Positions 25,752 through 34,392 of a DNA stretch of 64,000 bases are shown here, one piece after another. The translations under genes and the position numbers were made by a program. The DNA is from Hahellaceae bacterium (GTDB taxonomy: Bacteria > Pseudomonadota > Gammaproteobacteria > Pseudomonadales > Oleiphilaceae): assembly GCA_024234505.1 (NCBI GenBank), contig JACKOD010000004.1, forward strand, positions 589,001 to 653,000, read 5' to 3'. The notes beneath the pieces are model-generated. The model was not told where the DNA came from and ran no database searches. It saw nothing but the letters and a program-made list of their open reading frames with translations. How positions within the stretch are numbered: the stretch's first letter is position 1; the number at the start of each line of letters is the position of its first letter.

Positions 25752-27023
25752 ATGACAGTCGTAAATAAAAATTCCCAAACAAGCAAACCTAAAATTGGTA
25801 TTACCCTCGGGGGTGGTGGCGCGCTTGGTGGTATTTATGAAATTGGTGCGTTGCGAGCCCTGGATGAGTCTCTTGAGGGCTTGGACTTTAACGACTTGTT
25901 TGTTTACGTCGGCGTAAATTCAGGTTCTTTTATTGCCGCGAATCTTGCCAATCAGATGACTACATCGCAGATGTGTCGCATCTTCGTTAAGAATGAGGCC
26001 GATGTTCACCCGTTTCACCCGGAGGTGTTTTACCGCCCCGCGATGCGTGAATATTTAAAGCGAGCACTTTCTTTTCCCGGCTTGTTGGTCGAAACTCTGG
26101 CTCGGTTTGTGAATAATCCGCATGATCAGAGCTTGCTTGAGGCTTTGACTGTGCTTTCTCAGGCAATGCCTGCGGGCTTGTTCGATAATTCGACTCTGGC
26201 AGATTATTTGCAGCGCTCATACAGCATGCTAGGTCGGACGAATGATTTTCGTCAGTTGAGCCGCCGGCTTTATCTGATTGCGGCTGACCTTGAGAGCAGT
26301 GAAGCCGTAAAGTTTGGTGCGCCCGGGTATGACCATGTACCCATTTCTCGCGCCGTGCAAGCGAGTACGGCATCGCCCGGCTTGTATTTGCCGGTAGAAA
26401 TTGACGGTCGTTATTATATGGATGGCACGCTCCGTAAGGGAATGCATGCCTCTGTCGCACTTGAAGAAGGGGCAGATTTGGTGATCGCCATTAATCCGGT
26501 GGTTCCCATTGATGTTAGTCAGGCAGTGAGTGCAGGCACCATGGCGCCGGGCAAACTAAGCAACTCGGGGATGCCCAATGTGTTGGGGCAAACCTACCGC
26601 ACGATGATTTATTCTCGCATGAAGGCCGGAATGGCCATGTATCAGCAGGAATACCCTAATGCGGACATTCTTCTGTTTGAACCTACCCGGGACGATGCCA
26701 AACTGTTTTTCTCAAATGTCTTCAGTTTTCAGGCACGTCGGATGGTATGCGAGCATGCTTACCAGATGACAAGAAAGGATCTCCGTCGACGCGCCAACGA
26801 ACTGGAGCAAATCTTAAAGCCTTATGGTGTGACGTTGCGCAGAGATATTCTGGAGGATGATCAGCGCACGATCAGTACCAGTCTGTATGGTGAGATGCTT
26901 CCTGTATATGTTGCCAAGCGCAAAGAGGCAGAAAGCGGGTATTTAGGCAAATTGAGTAATGGTGTGGGTCATGGTCTGGAGAACGTTGCCAGCCTGCTTC
27001 AGAATGCACGGCACATTCTTTAG
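25752..27023 (+). CDS. Patatin-like protein with altered nucleophile elbow
   Basis: A 423-residue patatin-like protein. GGGGALGGIYEIGALRAL is the glycine-rich oxyanion loop and MDGTLRKG contains the partner aspartate (Asp224). The expected GXSXG elbow reads GVNSGSF: Asn56 stands where the nucleophilic Ser should be, with Ser57 next to it. The codon is AAT at 25917-25919. Either lipase activity is lost, or the loop shifts so that Ser57 or Ser59 acts. No signal peptide is seen. ATG 25752 follows AGGAGAC. A weak promoter-like pair (TTAAAA and TATAGT) lies in the 197-base gap after ptsP. The 3' end overlaps a tandem duplication. Confidence 0.85.
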   Translation: MTVVNKNSQTSKPKIGITLGGGGALGGIYEIGALRALDESLEGLDFNDLFVYVGVNSGSFIAANLANQMTTSQMCRIFVKNEADVHPFHPEVFYRPAMREYLKRALSFPGLLVETLARFVNNPHDQSLLEALTVLSQAMPAGLFDNSTLADYLQRSYSMLGRTNDFRQLSRRLYLIAADLESSEAVKFGAPGYDHVPISRAVQASTASPGLYLPVEIDGRYYMDGTLRKGMHASVALEEGADLVIAINPVVPIDVSQAVSAGTMAPGKLSNSGMPNVLGQTYRTMIYSRMKAGMAMYQQEYPNADILLFEPTRDDAKLFFSNVFSFQARRMVCEHAYQMTRKDLRRRANELEQILKPYGVTLRRDILEDDQRTISTSLYGEMLPVYVAKRKEAESGYLGKLSNGVGHGLENVASLLQNARHIL

Positions 27024-27045
27024 TTAAACATATTCTTTAGTTAAA
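27015..27045 (+). repeat. 17-bp-period tandem repeat over a stop codon
   Basis: ATTCTTTAGTTAAA occurs at 27015-27028 and again at 27032-27045, identical over 14 bases. The first copy contains the TAG stop of the patatin-like gene (27021-27023), and the second holds a matching TAG outside the gene. Confidence 0.9.
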
Positions 27046-27059
27046 GTAGTCGCGACGAG

Positions 27060-27115
27060 CCGCTTTTATGGATACAGGCCTGCGCCGGTCTCCGTAAAAG
27101 CGGTTTCGCTATTTT
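27060..27115 (+). terminator. Terminator after the patatin-like gene
   Basis: CCGCTTTTA-T-GGA (27060-27072) pairs with TCC-G-TAAAAGCGG (27091-27103), followed by the T-rich TTTCGCTATTTT. The stem is 12 bp with one mismatch. Confidence 0.7.
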
Positions 27116-27126
27116 AGGGCGAGGGT

Positions 27127-27507
27127 TTATCCCTGAGACTTAAAAAAAGCGGGTTCTCGAGAGGCTCCGGCCTCTGTTAGTTTGTCCAGATAGACCTGCC
27201 AGAGCGCTTCCTTATCCACGGCTAGTTTTTCGAGATATGCCCAGTCGTATAAACCTGAGTCGTGTCCGTCATCAAATGTCAATTTAAGCGCATAGTTTCC
27301 AACAGGTTCGATTTTTGTGATGGCAATATTGCGCTTACCTGTCTGTAATATTTCTTGTCCAGGCCCATGTCCTTTGACTTCCGCGGAGGGAGAGTGTACT
27401 CGCAAATATTCACATGACAGTGAGTACATTTCGCTTCCATAGTGAAGGACTAGTTGCTTTTCTGCCTGCTTGTACTCTACCTTGCTGGGGATGCGATGGT
27501 TTGCCAT
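27127..27507 (-). CDS. DUF971 family protein
   Basis: A 126-residue protein of the DUF971 family, which resembles the N-terminal domain of gamma-butyrobetaine hydroxylase. Blocks are KQLVLHYGSEMYSLSCEYLR, VHSPSAEVKGHG and LTFDDGHDSGLYDWAYLEKL. Stand-alone DUF971 proteins have no proven activity; in Pseudomonas one sits directly after hslVU as here. Its ATG shares one base with the hslU stop (TAATG), so it is coupled to hslU translation. It may bind a metal or Fe-S-related partner by analogy with other members, but that is conjecture. Confidence 0.88.
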   Translation of the reverse strand: MANHRIPSKVEYKQAEKQLVLHYGSEMYSLSCEYLRVHSPSAEVKGHGPGQEILQTGKRNIAITKIEPVGNYALKLTFDDGHDSGLYDWAYLEKLAVDKEALWQVYLDKLTEAGASREPAFFKSQG

Positions 27508-28835
27508 TACAATATGTACCTGCTTAAATCTTCATCCTCAGACAGTTCGCCAAGCATTTCTTCAACGTAGGCAGCACTGATTTCGACGTCACCATTGACC
27601 GCGTCACCCGCCGAATAAGATACTTTTTCAAGAAGTCTTTCCAGCACGGTGTGCAAGCGGCGAGCACCTATGTTTTCAGTAGTCTCATTAACGCGCCACG
27701 CAATTTCCGCAATCTTTTCCAGGGCACTCTCTGTAAATTGCAGATTTACGCCTTCCGTTGCCATCAACGCCTGATATTGCTGGGTGAGCGATGCATCGGG
27801 CTCCGTTAGAATGCGTTTGAAATCGGCAGGGGAGAGTGGCTTTAATTCGACTCTGATAGGCAGTCTGCCCTGCAACTCGGGGATGAGGTCGGATGGCTTG
27901 GCCAGATGAAATGCACCTGAGGCAATGAAAAGAATATGATCTGTTCTGATCATGCCAAACTTGGTTGTGACCGTACTGCCTTCAATTAAAGGAAGCAGGT
28001 CGCGTTGAACGCCTTCTCGTGAGACGTCTGCGCCGGAGGTTTCAGTTCGCTTGGCAACCTTATCGATTTCATCAATAAAGACGATACCGTTCTGTTCAAC
28101 GGCTTTTATCGCCTTTTGTTTGATTTCCTCGTCATTGATTAATTTGGCGGCCTCATCTTCCTGCACTTTTCGAAGTGCATCTGCCACTTTCATTTTCTTG
28201 TTCTTTTTCTTATCCCCGGACATGTTAGAGAACATGCTTTGTAATTGGCTGGTCATTTCTTCCATACCTGGGGGAGCCATAATCTCTACGCCAATGGGGG
28301 CGCTGCGAACTTCGATGTCAATTTCCTTGTCATCCAGTTCACCTTCGCGCAATTTCTTGCGAAAGAGTTGCCTCGTCGCAGAGTCTGTTGATGTTGTTGT
28401 TTCTTGTGAGAATGATCTTGGCGGAGGTAAGAGGGCATCCAGAATTCGGTCTTCAGCCAGGTCTTTTGCGCGATGCGCAACGCGATCCATCTCCTTTTCC
28501 CGATACATTTTGATCGCTAGTTCGGCCAGATCCCGAATGATGGATTCAACGTCGCGACCAACATAACCGACTTCAGTAAATTTGGTGGCTTCGATTTTGA
28601 TAAAGGGAGCATCGGCGAGCCGCGCGAGGCGTCGCGCTATTTCGGTTTTACCTACACCTGTAGGTCCAATCATCAGAATGTTCTTTGGTGTAATTTCGTC
28701 GCGAAGCTCTGAGCTTACCTGCATTCTGCGCCAGCGATTTCTCAATGCGATGGCGACCGCTCTTTTCGCATCATTTTGACCGATAATGTGTTTGTCCAAT
28801 TCATGGACGATTTCTCTAGGGGTCATTGAAGACAT
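27507..28835 (-). CDS. hslU: ATP-dependent protease ATPase subunit HslU
   Basis: HslU is the AAA+ unfoldase that feeds proteins to HslV in the cytosol. The 442-residue protein has MTPREIVHELDKHIIGQ at the N-terminus, Walker A GPTGVGKTE (57-65), the pore motif GYVGRD, an intermediate I-domain (about 110-240), Walker B VFIDEIDK, and the C-terminal docking tail SRYIL that inserts into HslV. I place the start at ATG 28835; the upstream ATG at 28871 adds 12 residues not seen in the family. It lies 93 bases after hslV in the same direction, with DUF971 coupled downstream. Heat-shock control is usual for the family, but no sigma-32 site was confirmed. Confidence 0.97.
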   Translation of the reverse strand: MSSMTPREIVHELDKHIIGQNDAKRAVAIALRNRWRRMQVSSELRDEITPKNILMIGPTGVGKTEIARRLARLADAPFIKIEATKFTEVGYVGRDVESIIRDLAELAIKMYREKEMDRVAHRAKDLAEDRILDALLPPPRSFSQETTTSTDSATRQLFRKKLREGELDDKEIDIEVRSAPIGVEIMAPPGMEEMTSQLQSMFSNMSGDKKKNKKMKVADALRKVQEDEAAKLINDEEIKQKAIKAVEQNGIVFIDEIDKVAKRTETSGADVSREGVQRDLLPLIEGSTVTTKFGMIRTDHILFIASGAFHLAKPSDLIPELQGRLPIRVELKPLSPADFKRILTEPDASLTQQYQALMATEGVNLQFTESALEKIAEIAWRVNETTENIGARRLHTVLERLLEKVSYSAGDAVNGDVEISAAYVEEMLGELSEDEDLSRYIL

Positions 28836-28928
28836 GTTCAGACTCTCTGGGATTCGTATACTTGGCCTCATATAGTCATGGCCAATTTAAAAGCATTGAG
28901 TAAAGACCGGATCGTGACTTGATTTGCG

Positions 28929-29456
28929 TTATTCCGCCTTAAGATCTTCAATGGTTTTGTTTTGATTGGTATAAATACAAATGTCAGCTGCAATTTCCAG
29001 GCCTTTTTCAACAATCGCTCTCGCATTCAGCTCTGTGTTCTCCAGCAATGCTCGCGCCGCGGCTTGTGCAAATGGGCCGCCAGATCCGATGGCGATAAGG
29101 CTGTTCTCGGGTTCGATAACGTCTCCGTTACCCGTAATAATCAGCGAGGTTTCTTTGTCTGCGACAGCCAGCAGGGCTTCCAGCCGGCGTAAAGCGCGAT
29201 CAGTTCGCCAGTCTTTGGCCAGTTCGACCGCCGCCCGCACCAGATGACCCTGATGTTTTTCCAGTTTGGCTTCGAAGCGCTCAAATAGCGTGAATGCGTC
29301 TGCGGTGCCGCCCGCAAAGCCTGCCAGTACTTTGCCGTGGTAGAGGCGGCGAACTTTCTTGGCGTTCCCTTTCATCACGGTGTTGCCCAACGAAACCTGT
29401 CCGTCGCCGCCCAGCGACACTTCGCCGTCCCGGCGCACCGAAAGTATGGTTGTCAT
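28929..29456 (-). CDS. hslV: ATP-dependent protease subunit HslV
   Basis: HslV is the proteasome-like threonine peptidase of the HslUV complex. The sequence starts MTTILSVRRDGEV; after removal of Met, Thr1 is the nucleophile. Other marks are GGDGQVSLGNTVMKGNA, VLAGFAGGTADAFTLFERFE and SLIAIGSGGPFAQAAARAL. The 175-residue length is normal. It is the first gene of the hslV-hslU-DUF971 unit and follows the SPOR protein gene by 84 bases, the order found in Pseudomonas. Confidence 0.97.
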   Translation of the reverse strand: MTTILSVRRDGEVSLGGDGQVSLGNTVMKGNAKKVRRLYHGKVLAGFAGGTADAFTLFERFEAKLEKHQGHLVRAAVELAKDWRTDRALRRLEALLAVADKETSLIITGNGDVIEPENSLIAIGSGGPFAQAAARALLENTELNARAIVEKGLEIAADICIYTNQNKTIEDLKAE

Positions 29457-29540
29457 CCACGTGCTCCTTAAAAAATGTTGTCAGTAAGTTTTGCGATATG
29501 GAGGCGGGCGGCGTGAATTCAAGTTAAGCTGAATAAAGAA

Positions 29541-30182
29541 TTATTCTTCTCGGGGGATTTTCTTTGGCAGGGGCTGGATGCTCATAGAAACCAGTCTGTC
29601 CGTCGCGCTGTTCATTTTACTGCGTGAGCTGTAAGGTCCAAGCATCACGCGATACCAGGTGCCATGGTCGTTACTCGTGCTTTCGGTGATGTAAGGTTTC
29701 AATCCCTGCATCGCGATCATGCCCATTTGGCGATGTGCATCCTCATAGCGACGGAAAGATCCCGCCTGTAGAAGATAGTCGTATTGCACGCCATCTGAAC
29801 CTTTGGGTGAATAAGGATTTGCACCTGACGTCTCAATTTCTCGTTTGGGCAGATCATTGTAGAATGTGAATCGGGGCGTTGTGGCCGTTGTAGATTGTTT
29901 GGTCGTTTCTTTGGGGGCGGCTTTGATAGATTTCTCAGGTTTGCCAGCATTCGCACTAGTGACCGGCGCGGCGGCAGGTATGCTGCGCAGATGATACAAA
30001 CCGTAGCCGAAGGTGCCTAAGAGAAAAATGATTCCTAGTAAAGCGAACTGCCATTTCCGAGATTTCCTTTCTGATGAAGGCGCCTGCTCCGGTATATTCG
30101 ACTTTGAGTTGGATTTTCTCGGGCGCTTTGGCGTCTCGGAAGACTGACGTGTGCTAATAGGTTTTGCGAAGTCGCGTGTCAT
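29541..30182 (-). CDS. SPOR-domain membrane protein (FtsN-like)
   Basis: A 213-residue bitopic inner membrane protein. It has a basic, low-complexity cytosolic tail (1-44), one transmembrane helix (WQFALLGIIFLLGTFGYGL), a Thr/Pro-rich linker and a C-terminal SPOR domain (about 132-205; YDYLLQAGSFRRYEDAHRQ, TWYRVMLGPYSSRSKMNSA). SPOR domains bind denuded septal peptidoglycan. Gene position between argS and hslV matches the FtsN-type genes of E. coli and Pseudomonas. It may be the division activator FtsN, but sequence outside SPOR is too variable to be certain, so I give no symbol. Confidence 0.88.
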   Translation of the reverse strand: MTRDFAKPISTRQSSETPKRPRKSNSKSNIPEQAPSSERKSRKWQFALLGIIFLLGTFGYGLYHLRSIPAAAPVTSANAGKPEKSIKAAPKETTKQSTTATTPRFTFYNDLPKREIETSGANPYSPKGSDGVQYDYLLQAGSFRRYEDAHRQMGMIAMQGLKPYITESTSNDHGTWYRVMLGPYSSRSKMNSATDRLVSMSIQPLPKKIPREE

Positions 30183-30295
30183 GATGCTTTAAAATCGAGC
30201 CTGTAGTGATGCCAATATGGTAGCTCAAATTTAGAATCTTGTGATTAAGAATACCGGCTACTACGGAGGCTGTTTGTTGTGTTAACGTTGGATTC

Positions 30296-30330
30296 GCGCC
30301 TATTTCATTAATTCATAAGGAAATAGGCGC
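30296..30330 (-). other. 11-bp perfect hairpin after argS
   Basis: GCGCCTATTTC (30296-30306) pairs perfectly with GAAATAGGCGC (30320-30330) across 13 bases. It begins 17 bases beyond the argS stop. No U-tract follows on either strand, so it could be a factor-dependent terminator, an RNA-stability hairpin or a protein-binding site. Confidence 0.6.
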
Positions 30331-30347
30331 GACTGACATCTACCTGC

Positions 30348-32033
30348 TTACATTGTTTCTGGTGCGGAAACACCCAATAAATCGAGCCCGTTTGCAAGCG
30401 TTTGGCGAATGGCGCAGGCGAGGGAAACTCGTGCATCTCTCAAATCCGGATCTTCTACAATCGTTTTATGATTGTTGTAGTATGCATGGAATTCGCTGGC
30501 CAAATCATGCAAGTAGTTAGCGATTTGATGCGGCGCGCTTTGCTCGCCCGCGATAGTAACCGTTTCCGGGAATCGTGCCAGCTTGTTTGCCAGCAGTTTT
30601 TCTTCATCGACAGTTAATTTGTCGAGATTATTTAAGCCGTTGTCACTCGTCCAGCTTGGCGAAATTTCTTCCAGCTTACGCAGGATGCTGCATATTCGTG
30701 CATGAGCATACTGAATATAGTAAACAGGGTTGTCATTTGACTGGCTACGTGCCAAATCAATATCGAAAGTGAGTTGTGAACTGGGAGCTCTTGCGACAAG
30801 AAAATAACGCGTTGCATCGCGGCCGACTTCTTCAATCAGGTCGCGCAAGGTGACATAACTGCCGGCTCGTTTTGATAGTTTGACCTCTTCACCGCCTTTC
30901 ATGACCGTGACCATTTGGTGCAAAACGTAGTCGGGCCACCCCTCAGGAATGTTTTTCTTCAGTGCCTGGAGACCCGCTCTGACACGCGTCACGGTGCTGT
31001 GATGGTCTGCACCCTGTTCGTTAATAACGCGAGTGAATCCGCGTTGCCACTTATCCAAATGATATGCAACATCGGGAACAAAGTAAGTGTAGCCTCCGTC
31101 AGTTTTGCGCATAACACGATCTTTGTCATCACCGAATTCGGTTGTGCGCAGCCATAGTGCACCTTCCTTGTCGTATGCAAAGCCGTTGTCGATCAGGGTT
31201 TGAACCGTCGCCTCTACTTTACCATCGGTATATAACGAGCTTTCCAGAAAATACATATTGAAATCAACGTCAAAGGCTTTGAGATCCAAATCCTGCTCGC
31301 GACGCAGATAAGCGACAGCAAAGTGACGAATGGCTTCTAGATCCTCAGCATTTCCGGTTCCTTTGAAATGTTGGTCTGCCGATACAATGCTATCGCCTTT
31401 CATGAAGCTGTCAGCAAGATCGGCGATATAATCACCTCTATAGCCATCTTCGGGCCAGCAGTCGTCTTCAGGGGTCAATCCTTTGCAACGGGCCTGAACG
31501 GACAATGCCAGATTCGTAATTTGCTGTCCGGCATCATTGTAGTAAAACTCTCTGGTTACGTCCCATCCATTAGCCGCAAGCAGACGACAAATGCTGTCAC
31601 CGACTGCTGCGCCGCGACCATGACCGACATGAAGTGGGCCGGTCGGGTTAGCTGATACAAATTCGACTTGAACCTTCTGTCCGTTGCCAAGATTATTGTG
31701 ACCGAATTTGTTGCCCGCATTGAGGACGGTTTTAACAACTTCAAAACTACTGGCTGCGCTCATAAAAAAGTTGATAAAGCCTGGTCCGGCAATTTCTGTT
31801 TTTTCGACCCCGTCCTTCATTTCTATTTTTGCACAGATCAGTTCGGCCAGTTTTCTAGGGGGCATACCTGCAGATTTGGCCAGTGTGAGGGCAATGTTAC
31901 TGGCAAAGTCACCATGGCTTTTGTCTCGAGTATTTTCGACCATGATATTAATGGTTGCGTCGACGCTAACCACGCCTTCGCTTTGAAGTTGCGATACGGC
32001 CGAAGAAATCAAACTGGCTATAAGTTCTTTCAT
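30348..32033 (-). CDS. argS: Arginyl-tRNA synthetase
   Basis: ArgRS charges tRNA-Arg with arginine. The 561-residue protein has an Add-1 N-terminal domain (1-90), the class I signature HVGH in NPTGPLHVGHGRGAAVGDS (His135-His138), and VKLSKRAGSYV at the KMSKS position (KLSKR). The C-terminal anticodon domain starts near FDIDLARSQSNDNPVYYIQYAHAR. Length and motifs are standard. In Pseudomonas argS directly follows priA; here a lipoprotein gene lies between them on the same strand, with its own terminator, so argS needs its own promoter in 32034-32111. Confidence 0.97.
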   Translation of the reverse strand: MKELIASLISSAVSQLQSEGVVSVDATINIMVENTRDKSHGDFASNIALTLAKSAGMPPRKLAELICAKIEMKDGVEKTEIAGPGFINFFMSAASSFEVVKTVLNAGNKFGHNNLGNGQKVQVEFVSANPTGPLHVGHGRGAAVGDSICRLLAANGWDVTREFYYNDAGQQITNLALSVQARCKGLTPEDDCWPEDGYRGDYIADLADSFMKGDSIVSADQHFKGTGNAEDLEAIRHFAVAYLRREQDLDLKAFDVDFNMYFLESSLYTDGKVEATVQTLIDNGFAYDKEGALWLRTTEFGDDKDRVMRKTDGGYTYFVPDVAYHLDKWQRGFTRVINEQGADHHSTVTRVRAGLQALKKNIPEGWPDYVLHQMVTVMKGGEEVKLSKRAGSYVTLRDLIEEVGRDATRYFLVARAPSSQLTFDIDLARSQSNDNPVYYIQYAHARICSILRKLEEISPSWTSDNGLNNLDKLTVDEEKLLANKLARFPETVTIAGEQSAPHQIANYLHDLASEFHAYYNNHKTIVEDPDLRDARVSLACAIRQTLANGLDLLGVSAPETM

Positions 32034-32111
32034 TTAGGGGTCTGCTGAAATAAATAGGGTGGGAGGTAGAAAGATTAAGGCGGGTATTATCGTTGATTTG
32101 TGGGGAGATGT

Positions 32112-32138
32112 AAAAAGAAGGTGGCGATGGCCACCTTC
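32112..32138 (-). terminator. Rho-independent terminator after the Ig-like lipoprotein gene
   Basis: On the minus strand GAAGGTGGC-CATC-GCCACCTTC is a perfect 9-bp stem with a 4-base loop, followed by TTTTT. It starts 18 bases after the lipoprotein stop and cuts that gene off from argS. Confidence 0.92.
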
Positions 32139-32156
32139 ATTAAATCGAGAAAAAAT

Positions 32157-34217
32157 TTAGTCGGTTACTGTGATCGAATAGACCGATTGTGCCTTTCCTG
32201 GTGGGGTGATTTTAACTAGCAGCGTGCCAATGCTCGAGGTTGTATCTGCTTTTGTTACAATCGAGTGAGTATAACCTGCCATTGAAAATAAATTTGGTAC
32301 GCTGCCAGTCGCGCCAAACGAAATGCTGCCGTTATCGGTGCTCACCTCGATGGCTGTTCCTGCGGGGGGGATATTCCCGTTTTCATCGCGAATGGTAACA
32401 TTTAGCGAACTGCCAAGGGCTAATGGTGATGTTTTGTCAAATGTGACGGAGCCTAAAGTAGAGCTGGACATAATCATCCAGCCAAGTTCCCTGACTTCCG
32501 TTAGATTTGCGCAATGGCCTGCAGATTTTGCCGCATCGCTACATGATGCTCCCAAGTATTTAGTGGTATCCGCTTTGGGGGTGTAGCTGCCGTCATTATT
32601 AAAGTCGGAAAAGAACTCTCCTGAGTCGTATTGACCGTTGTCATTAGTATCTATAAATGCTTCGCCGAGTGGAAGAAGAGCTGTTGATCTCAGTCGGGTG
32701 TCATCTGGCAACTTAATTGCTTCGCCTACATCGTACACGCCATTGCCATTAGCATCTGTAAACGCTTCTACACCAGTAGAGCGAGCAAGGATAGTGATAA
32801 CGCCATCATTTAATCCATTGCCTATATTTTTAGGTCTTGGAGATTGGCTGACCCACTTTACTGAACAGACTCCGGAAGAGGTTGTGCATGCACCTTCAAT
32901 GGAACCCCCTGTTGTTACGAAGGCCACGTTGGTGCCGTCAGGTACCAAATTGTTGAAAACATCTGCTGCACGAATGTTAATTGAGACACTGGTGCCGTCA
33001 AAATCAAAACCTCTAGGATTGAAAGTTTCTATTGAGAGAGAAAAGCTGTCTTCGTCTGGCAGTCCTGAATTAACCGCTATAGGGCTGGATGTCGTTTCAA
33101 TTATTTGCCCATTGCTTGCAGTAACCCGAGCAATTACCCTGACGGTTGTATTTACCGTGCCGGCTTTTAGTATGGTTTTAGCAATACCGCCCGCATTGGT
33201 TACCGCAGATGCCTGAGATAAGGAAATACCGCCAAGAGTTGATGAAAGCTCAAATGTTACAGCCGTGTTTTCTAGAGGGTTGTCATTCTTATCCAGGACT
33301 TGAAAGGATAATGAGCTGGCTTCTGGGCGTGTTTGAGATCCGACCTCTTTCAAAGAGATTTCTGTTGGAGTCGCCGATACAAAAGCAATAGAGCCTAGTT
33401 CAGGGCTTGCGATCGTTACATTTCCGGTTGCTGTTGATCCATTCTCCAGAGAAGCAACGACTGTATCGTTACCTTCGCACTCTAAAGATTCATAGGTGGC
33501 TGTCGCGACACCGTTAACGCTGCTGACAGGCGTATCTATGGTTGCAGTAGGTTTGGCAAGGCCTGCGCACGTTGATGTAAATGTCACAGATTTAGGTTTG
33601 GCAGAATATAGCGACTTATCAGAGGAGTCCACAACATTCACAGAAATCGAAGTGGTTCCGCCGGCGGATAACGATGTCGTTGCAATCTTTAATGCACCAG
33701 CACTGAATGTGTCCCCTGATCCAGTTCCAAGAACTAAAGAGGGTTCAATGATGACACTATTTGTGGCATTAGCCCCTGAGTTAATGCTGGCGCTGAGTGT
33801 GTCGGTCGTTTTGCATCCGGCTAAAGCGGTGTAGCTTGCGCTAGCGGTGCCGGTTGACGTTGTCACGCTACTTGTAATGTTTGCTGTTCCGGCGGTTGCA
33901 CATGTACTGGAAAACGTGACAGTAACATCGCTGGCGGTGTATAAAGTGTTAGTCGCTGAATTGACTATATTTACCGAAACGCTACCCGCAGATCCTGCGG
34001 TATAACCTAAATCTGGAGTTATTAATTTTCCGCTCTCAAAGCTCGTACCAACTCCTTTTCCCAGCGTTAAGCTGACATCCTCTCCAGCACCACCAGAAAC
34101 TTCGTTGTTCGTTGTCACTTCCTGTCCACTAAACCCGAACTCCTGATCGCCACCGCCACAAGCAGAGAGAAGCGACGCGAGCGCCAATGTGATCAATGAC
34201 TTTTGTTTAAACTTCAT
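32157..34217 (-). CDS. Large lipoprotein with Ig-like (Big-1) repeats and Ca-binding loops
   Basis: A 686-residue exported protein. Lipobox LLSACGGG places the lipidated Cys at residue 20. Two similar Ig-like repeats follow (about 45-140 and 155-270), each with a pair of Cys (SSTCATAGT/ALAGC and TSTCAGLAK/LECEG). Then comes a Big-1 domain (LSFQVLDKNDNPLENTAVTF, TNAGGIAKTIL) and a segment with EF-hand-like loops DANGNGVYDVGE, DTNDNGQYDSGE and DFNNDGSY. A final beta domain closes it. Big-1 domains are typical of intimin/invasin surface adhesins. ATG 34217 is chosen for the signal peptide; the frame opens at 34280. The gene interrupts the conserved argS-priA order. Function unknown; a surface or adhesive role is inferred. 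Confidence 0.85.
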   Translation of the reverse strand: MKFKQKSLITLALASLLSACGGGDQEFGFSGQEVTTNNEVSGGAGEDVSLTLGKGVGTSFESGKLITPDLGYTAGSAGSVSVNIVNSATNTLYTASDVTVTFSSTCATAGTANITSSVTTSTGTASASYTALAGCKTTDTLSASINSGANATNSVIIEPSLVLGTGSGDTFSAGALKIATTSLSAGGTTSISVNVVDSSDKSLYSAKPKSVTFTSTCAGLAKPTATIDTPVSSVNGVATATYESLECEGNDTVVASLENGSTATGNVTIASPELGSIAFVSATPTEISLKEVGSQTRPEASSLSFQVLDKNDNPLENTAVTFELSSTLGGISLSQASAVTNAGGIAKTILKAGTVNTTVRVIARVTASNGQIIETTSSPIAVNSGLPDEDSFSLSIETFNPRGFDFDGTSVSINIRAADVFNNLVPDGTNVAFVTTGGSIEGACTTSSGVCSVKWVSQSPRPKNIGNGLNDGVITILARSTGVEAFTDANGNGVYDVGEAIKLPDDTRLRSTALLPLGEAFIDTNDNGQYDSGEFFSDFNNDGSYTPKADTTKYLGASCSDAAKSAGHCANLTEVRELGWMIMSSSTLGSVTFDKTSPLALGSSLNVTIRDENGNIPPAGTAIEVSTDNGSISFGATGSVPNLFSMAGYTHSIVTKADTTSSIGTLLVKITPPGKAQSVYSITVTD

Positions 34218-34320
34218 TTCCTGTTTCCTCGAGGGCTGTAGCTGGGCATGCGATGAGAATCGTTCCCGATGAATCAACAAATTACATGGATTATCTAATT
34301 TAAAAAGTGTAGTTAGCAGA

Positions 34321-34328
34321 ATAATAGC
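34321..34328 (-). promoter_or_regulatory. Candidate extended -10 for the lipoprotein gene
   Basis: On the minus strand TGCTATTAT gives a TGn extended -10 with a 5/6 hexamer, about 100 bases before the start at 34217. No clear -35 is present. It supports an independent transcript for the inserted gene. Confidence 0.35.
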
Positions 34329-34392
34329 ACAACTAAAAAAGTGTGCATTTTTGATCGCTTTCTCAGTTTGTTATGTTTTGTTGAAGTGTGCG

